Shown here in pieces: positions 56,521 to 64,000 of a stretch of DNA of 64,000 nt. This DNA is from Enoplosus armatus. Its lineage: Eukaryota > Chordata > Actinopteri > Centrarchiformes > Enoplosidae. Within the stretch, counting starts at the first letter, position 1. Each line of letters opens with the position of its first letter. A program made the translations under genes and the position numbers. The stretch lies in NCBI RefSeq assembly GCF_043641665.1, contig NC_092182.1, positions 12,586,956-12,650,955 on the forward strand. The letters run 5' to 3'. The notes below the pieces were generated by a model. That model saw only the letters and a program-made list of their open reading frames with translations. It had not been told where the DNA came from and did no database searches.

Positions 56521-58560
56521 TTGTAAAGTGTAACATAAACTAAAAGATTATGCAGACCATTTGACAGTGGTGTAGTATAGATGTATTTTTTTAATTTTGA
56601 TGTCAGGTGAGGGGCATATTTCCTTATACTGTGGTTGGGGTTGAGGTTGTTGCCAGTGGCAGGCTATATAAGACTGCCAATTTCTATCAAGCGCCGTCTA
56701 GCCTACAGCAAGTTTAGAAATGTAAAAACATGATGTATGCACATTCCTAAACTCCAAGCTTCTTTTTTCTACTTGTAGGCACATGTACATCACAGTCTCT
56801 TAGCAAATGTAATGGGCATTCATTTATATTTCTGAAACCATAGAACTGTTGTATTGGACTGTGAAAAGTTATGACGGCTTCAAGAGAAAGAAACAAAAAT
56901 GTGCATTCGTATAAATGGGAGTCTCCTTTTCAGTCGTATCCTTCCCTCTATTCTTGTACAATATGGTCAGATATGCAACATTATAATACCTTCACTCTGC
57001 CTCTGTCACCCTCTAAAATCTCAAACTCAGTCATATATGCCAAATTGATAGACATGGTTTCACCCGAGTTCATTTCACCTTGTCAGCTGTGTTGTCGTCA
57101 TCCATAAATGACTCCCACTTCCCCTCGCCTTATTTGCAACATTGATCTCCAAAACTACAACCATTTAAATCACCAACTGTCTCAAGTCCTCTGTTTGCCA
57201 GCAGGATATCAGGGAAGTATCACTGGCACAGATTTGCAGTATTTGTGCCACATGCTCATGTATTAGACAAAGGATAGTTTTTCATGCAGAGGAGGAGAGA
57301 GGAGCTAGGAGTTAAGCTTTGTTAGATGGTGCTAACCAAAACAAACCTATAGGCTGCTCAATGATAAATGTACCAGGTGTCATGCCACGCTGCTTGCAGG
57401 CTCAAGTGCCGGGCTGCTTCTTCATGTCTAACCACAGAAACCTGGTGAGCAACCTTGTATGTCACAGCGTGTCAAAGCATTGTAACTGTGTGGTGAAAAT
57501 AAATCTAAATGGCAGAAATTACAGGAAATACAGATTCCCTTTGTCAAAATAGATGTCTGATCAAGGATGGTACATTAAAACAGTCAGTGCAGCACAGAAA
57601 TAGAAATTAATGACTCATCTTTGAGTGCAAACTAAAGATAAAACCTCCTTCCTGCCTCAAATCACAGAAGTAGATACGGGACTACATGCTGGTAAAACCA
57701 GTTTTTTTATTATATGATTTGGCCCCATTGCCACATTCAACTACCTTATCGAAATGCTCTTAGGTTTTAAGATTCACGAAGGCGACCAAAACAAAAGAGA
57801 TTTTCTGTGGAAACTTTACTTTGTTCCCCATCTGTGGATGAAAATATTGCACAAGTGTTATGCAATACTGAAGACCGATTCACCATTTCCTGAATCCTCA
57901 ATTTCTTCACACATACAACAGGAACTTTATGTAACAGGATGTCAGGCTCAGTAGCCTTATTACAACTTCAAAATTCTTAGTCTTGTAATTTCAGTTTATT
58001 GCCAGTTAACACATCAATGCTGAACTTGATGCTGATTAGCATGAAACTAATTGAAATTCGGTGAAGCAAGCCCATAGCTGTTGGTCATCTCTTGGATTAC
58101 TTCCTGAGCTGGTTTGCAGTGTTTTAATGAGAGAAGATGGTGATGCTTGTCAGCATTTGGTATTGTGACTGTGAACCCGTCCTGCAAATGTACTTTAAAA
58201 TATACTACGATGCACTATATTATATTGTTGAAAAGATTGTTTCCACTTGTGTAAAGTCATGCTTTAAAAAGAAGTGAAATCACCTGTGTTGGTGGACCAG
58301 GGGTGTGAAAGCCCTTTAAAGGGTAAAGGGTTCATAACTAATCAGTACAATAAAAGTCTGAAGGAGTATTTGAGTCTTTGACACATCCATGAAATTAAAT
58401 CATGGGCCTACAATTTCACTGCGACACTGTGTGCTGTAGGTCTATATAAAAATAAAATAGTGCATAAGACACATCAGGACTGAGGTGACAATGTCCAAAA
58501 AACTGATAAATACGACATGTACAAACCTGGTTGTGCATACGTCCTTTCAAAACGACTGTC
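56521..58560. other. Intergenic region upstream of arf3
   Basis: No gene, clear repeat or RNA gene is supported. Short open frames (for example 57319-57552) lack support. Confidence 0.5.
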
Positions 58561-58579
58561 AACAAAATTTTGGTTTGGT

Positions 58580-58668
58580 TTTGATTTCTACTCTCGCGAG
58601 ATCTCGTCTGCTGCTGCGTTGTCCCCCGGAATACCGTGAGGCATTTAGTAGAGGACTACTCAGCGAAG
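58580..58668 (+). promoter_or_regulatory. arf3 core promoter and non-coding first exon
   Basis: A perfect TCTCGCGAGA palindrome lies at 58592-58601, an element known from many TATA-less housekeeping promoters. The sequence then runs to GCGAAG|GTAAGT, a strong donor at 58668. The arf3 exon with the start codon begins at 60539 after a TTTCAG acceptor. The exact transcription start is not determined. Confidence 0.6.
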
Positions 58669-59796
58669 GTAAGTGAGGATACTGGCACCACCATCATCCC
58701 AGTGATATACATGTAGGTCTCAGCAGTAGATGAAATAATGGAGTGTCTGTTGGCTGGTCTGTGGTGGTCGTGTTGCCTCAGTGTTGTCCGGGCTGAAGCA
58801 GCGGCGGGCGGCTCACTGGCAGCCGGATGCCCGTTTATGCGATGCGCGGATGGATGAATGGGGTGGATCGTAACTGCAGATACGCTAGCTACCGTCACGT
58901 CTGATCGATTAAAGCAAAACTACATAAAAACTGATAAAGGAGATTATAACAGATCACATAATGAGGAAATTATCAAGTTTGGTGGCTGAAATTAAGTGTG
59001 AATCTTCAGCTAGACGCGGAGAGACGTGCGGGGCCGATGGCTACTACGGCAGGATAGCTGTAAGGTTACCCACCGTAGCATTCCTGGCTAACGTAACCTG
59101 AGTCACCCGGAGCTGAATTAACATTATCAGGCCGGCATATCGTGGCCCTGCTCCCGGATAAATCACCATTTTAAGAGCTCATGTCTAAACCCGTAAACCC
59201 ACCTGAGAGAGGACAGGAGCTGGTGTCAGTCAGGCAGTTAAAGTGCGGTGATCCTCTTCAGCACCATGGACAGGGCTGCAGCTAGTGTCATATCTACCGA
59301 CGACTTTATTCATCTGTATTGTATTTTCTATCTTTTCACTTTATTGAGTCTGTTAATTCTCTGAATCCTCACTGTTGTTGCAGGATGATTAAGTCACTGC
59401 ACTTTCATGATAAGGATACATATAACGATGTAACTCGAACCACCTTGTCTCTTTTCCACGTTGAAATACAGCTAATACACACACTTTATAATTCAGAGCA
59501 TATGTGCAATCACATTTCACATACTAGCACATACCCCTCAAAAACCACAATGGATTACATTTCACTGTGACTGTAAATTATATGATTACATGTGACAAAT
59601 AAACTTGATTGAAATGTTGTTGTACTTGTACATTTAGAAGACATTATTTGGGAACCCAGGTATTTGTTTCTACTTGTTAGGACAAGTTTTTGAAAACATT
59701 GCTGTGTTGAAAAGTAACAAAAAAGTGTAGACCATAAGAGCCTGGTTCTAAACCTCTGAGTGATCCCCAATCTGTTCAGCGCTTCAAATTGAATGA

Positions 59797-59827
59797 TTGA
59801 ATGAAATGAAATGAAATGAAATGAAAT
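59797..59827. repeat. (GAAAT)n short tandem repeat
   Basis: About five to six copies of a GAAAT/ATGAA pentamer in arf3 intron 1 sequence. Confidence 0.85.
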
Positions 59828-60640
59828 GGCAAATCAATCTAATCATCAGGCTAGTAATATGTAGCCGAAAGCTCAGAAAGCCAATAAGTGGAGCTTAGGT
59901 TTAGTCCACATGTGCAGTTCCACTTTCAGAGAGTATTTTGGACACCCTGTTGACAACTATGTCTGCAAAACATTTCTGGCCTCTTATAGTATTTAGAATA
60001 ATTGCCATTTACATGTATAACTAGGCTGCAAGTATGAACTACAGGGGAAATGCGTTCCCGTGTCCCTGTTTTAGTCCAGGTGGCTTTGTGGTGGGGTTTA
60101 ATCAAATGTGTTCAAGCCAGGCCTGCTAATGTAGGACATTTTGCATGTGCTCTGAGGGCTTGGCGTTGATGCAGGCTAACATTTGAAGGAGACAAAAAAA
60201 CAGTGAGAAGGGTCTGAACAGATTGTGCTGCAGCCTGGAGTCATGGCACAGACATGCATCTCCTTCACCCTCTCGGTGATGATGACCGTGGGCAATTAGC
60301 ATAGCTTGCACCTGTCTTGGGGTGTGCATGTAGAGGTGAGACTTTCTGGCACGGTGGTGTGTTTTTTTTTTAGAAAAGTGAGAGAAGGTGACCTGGAGCG
60401 TTCCCTTCATCGTAATTTAGCAAACGCCCTTACAGACAAATCCTCTCTTTAAAGCATCCTTCATTTGATGTTTACTTCGCAATACATCAAGGCACATTAA
60501 AGTATTACTAAATGGTTATTTGTTCTGTTTCCTTTCAGCCCTCCTTCGTAATCTATCCCTGCTGGACGGGTTAAACTCTGCAGAAAGGCATCTAGAATCA
60601 GGATTGTAGCCACACACATAAGTTTAAGAACTTCATCTGA

Positions 60641-61962
<1,322 letters not shown>

Positions 61963-62183
61963 GAAGATAACTGGAAGAAGCCGCCAGCAGCCACACCCGT
62001 CCAACTTCTTCTTTGTTTTGGGAATGGGGGTGCGAGTTAGGTACAAGGGTTTTGATTGATGGGTGAAAAGCAAGATTCTGGGTTTGGGGGAGATTTTAGA
62101 CTTTCGTTTTCAGTCTGTTGAGGTTCCTAATAGTTTTCAGTCCTTATTGAAAACAAATTCTCATGTACTTCATATTTAACCAA

Positions 62184-62184
<1 letters not shown>

Positions 62185-62217
<33 letters not shown>
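62185..62217. repeat. (CA)n microsatellite
   Basis: An uninterrupted CA run of about 16 units in the arf3 3' UTR. Confidence 0.95.
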
Positions 62218-62220
<3 letters not shown>

Positions 62221-62616
62221 CCGTAAGCAATCACAGCAGACACTTGCTTTTCCTGTGTCCACCTCTTGTCCTTAGGTGCAATGTACTGTATGTTAGTCTC
62301 TAGGTGCTGTACCAAGTCATTTGTGACTCCACTGAGTCAGCAACGAGTCAAATAGGACTTTTTGTTGATGTGCGTCTTTCAACTGTCAGTCGTCCATGCA
62401 AAGAACTGTTCTGTGTCAGTTGCACTTCCTGTTTTGTTTGTTTGTTTCCTTTCCTGTGGGGTAACAGAGCCATGTTTGAGAACAATCACAGCTGGCAGAT
62501 TTATGTCACTCTAATTCACTTTAATGGTTTGCTCTCCCTTTTTCATTTGTGAGCAATGCTGAGGCACTTTGATACTCAGATAAAGTTTGTACATGTGTGT
62601 GCGCGCGTACACAAAC

Positions 62617-62618
<2 letters not shown>

Positions 62619-62650
<32 letters not shown>
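62619..62650. repeat. (TG)n microsatellite
   Basis: An uninterrupted TG run of about 16 units in the arf3 3' UTR. It is complementary to the CA run about 400 bases upstream, so the two could pair in the transcript. Confidence 0.95.
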
Positions 62651-62652
<2 letters not shown>

Positions 62653-64000
62653 TGGCCCAGTCAGTATTAATCATGAACAACTCTGAAACTGAAAAAACAG
62701 ACAACAGGACTGGAGTTTCCTCTGTCACGCGTCCTCTTACTGCCTCATTTTGGAAGTCTTTTGATAAGCCCCCCTTTTTAAATATTATAACGCACAACAT
62801 GTTCTCGACTGCCTGAGCTGCATGCATCCTGGCAGATCTTGCTGACATTGTTGCATACTTTTCCATCGTTGCGTGGATGTTGACGGTGTTTGTAGGTTTT
62901 CATCTCATCGTGTTCTGGTGCTGTTTGCAGTGGGACGCAGAAAGTAACCCAACCACCGATTCCTGCATGTAGTCGTCAACATGCGCTAAATACAGTATAG
63001 TCTTTTAATGTGAAAGCAGTATATAGGTTAACCTGCACATACACACACGACCTGCACAGCTGCTGCTCGTCCGCCTTCATGTGTGTGCGTATGAGTACTC
63101 AAACTGCATCAGGTTGCTCTCGCTTTTTTGTCTCAGACTTGCATATGGGGGTGGGGGGGTGTTTCTGTTGATAACTCTGTGTTACTGAATGTGAATATCG
63201 TTGATGAATCTATATATGGCTGTAATGATATTTATTTGACATGCATATTCCTTTAGTTCAGTGGTGTGTCGGCATAATTATGTGAAAAGAAAGCAGGGTA
63301 AGCAGATCAGTTTCATTCATCAGCACATCCACGACTCACTTCTGAACAGCAGGCGAGTTACCGCGTCGCCACTGATACCAGCAGAATCCACAGACTTCTG
63401 TTAATAAAACTATTTCTCTGTGCCATACATGGGTACTACTGCTCATACACCAGTGAGCGCACAACATACTGTAAATCCACTCCACCACGTTTTGAGTGCA
63501 TTGTTCATATTCAGCATCTGTCGTGTGTTAAATCATGAGTTTGATCGTTTGGGTTTTGTGGCCTTATATTTAGTGATTTCCTCTCAGCTCAGTTTGGTTC
63601 TGATTCACATATATTTATCTATGAAGAATGATTTACAGATTTATTTCTCTATGCCCTCAAGAGGCGGGGTTTGCACCACAGTTCAGGATGTTCAGGCAAA
63701 GGTTTTGTCCTTTTGTTTTGCCAGTATACTTGATTCATATTTGGTGGTAGATTTCTTTGGTTTTCTTTGGGGTGTAAAGAAACTTTGATGTAGACTGTGT
63801 CTGTGAAACAATGATAATCCGTGCAAACAAAAAAATAATAATAAAAGAAAAGAAACCTCTGATGATTCATTCTGTACCGTTATAGTTGCACAAGTAGATT
63901 TCAAAACGGTGAAGACCATGTTTCAATGCTGAATGCAAGGAGACATCTGTATGTGATGTAAGACAACAAACAAATAAACCCATTTTCTGTATGACCTCTT

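Larger units (their letters stand above)
61963..63995 (+). other. arf3 3' UTR
   Basis: About 2 kb after the TAA stop without a supported ORF. Candidate AATAAA signals lie at 63403, 63840 and 63973; the last would end the transcript close to the window edge. Confidence 0.5.

Overview
This is a gene-dense piece of a vertebrate nuclear chromosome, almost certainly from a percomorph-type teleost fish. The evidence is short multi-exon genes with GT-AG introns, full-length orthologues of vertebrate proteins, many CA/TG microsatellites and several interspersed repeats that I recognise as common in teleost genomes. There is no bacterial, viral or organellar content and no operon or CRISPR structure. 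Gene names come from reading translations and from remembered human proteins; no search was run.

Layout, left to right. (1) 1-9.4 kb is mostly non-coding. It holds the first coding exon of a minus-strand arhgef25 (p63RhoGEF) gene whose body lies off the left edge, one unassigned exon-like block, a perfect hairpin and old repeats. (2) 9.45-13.1 kb: ankrd33, plus strand, 4 coding exons. (3) 13.8-23.6 kb: acvr1b (ALK4), plus strand, 9 coding exons. (4) 24.2-30.3 kb: prkag1 (AMPK gamma-1), minus strand, 13 coding exons. (5) 30.7-35.8 kb: a RHEB-family GTPase, minus strand, 8 exons, probably rhebl1 by position. (6) 38.0-46.8 kb: ikzf4 (Eos), plus strand, 7 coding exons and a 4 kb 3' UTR. (7) 46.8-48.6 kb: rps26, minus strand, 4 exons. 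(8) 50.4-54.1 kb: fkbp11, minus strand, 6 exons. (9) 54.8-56.5 kb: a LINE reverse-transcriptase fragment. (10) 58.6-64.0 kb: arf3, plus strand, one non-coding and 4 coding exons.

For every complete gene the exon phases join without a frameshift and give a protein of about the expected length: ankrd33 458 aa, acvr1b 505, prkag1 330, rheb-like 184, ikzf4 579, rps26 115, fkbp11 187, arf3 181. These genes do not form one pathway. They are linked by ancestry: as I recall, the human orthologues all lie on 12q13-q14, but in a different order and with neighbours (ACVRL1, KMT2D) that are absent here. Functional themes are activin/nodal receptor signalling, energy and mTORC1 signalling (AMPK gamma next to a RHEB-like GTPase), lymphoid-type zinc-finger repression, translation, ER protein folding and Golgi ARF traffic.

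I found no convincing new multi-gene system. The points most worth a second look are a uORF whose stop overlaps the arhgef25 start, an orphan exon-like block at 6.0 kb, overlapping out-of-frame start codons in prkag1, a GC-AG intron in arf3, two hairpin or fold-back structures, and a LINE fragment truncated at both ends with an unbroken reverse-transcriptase frame.
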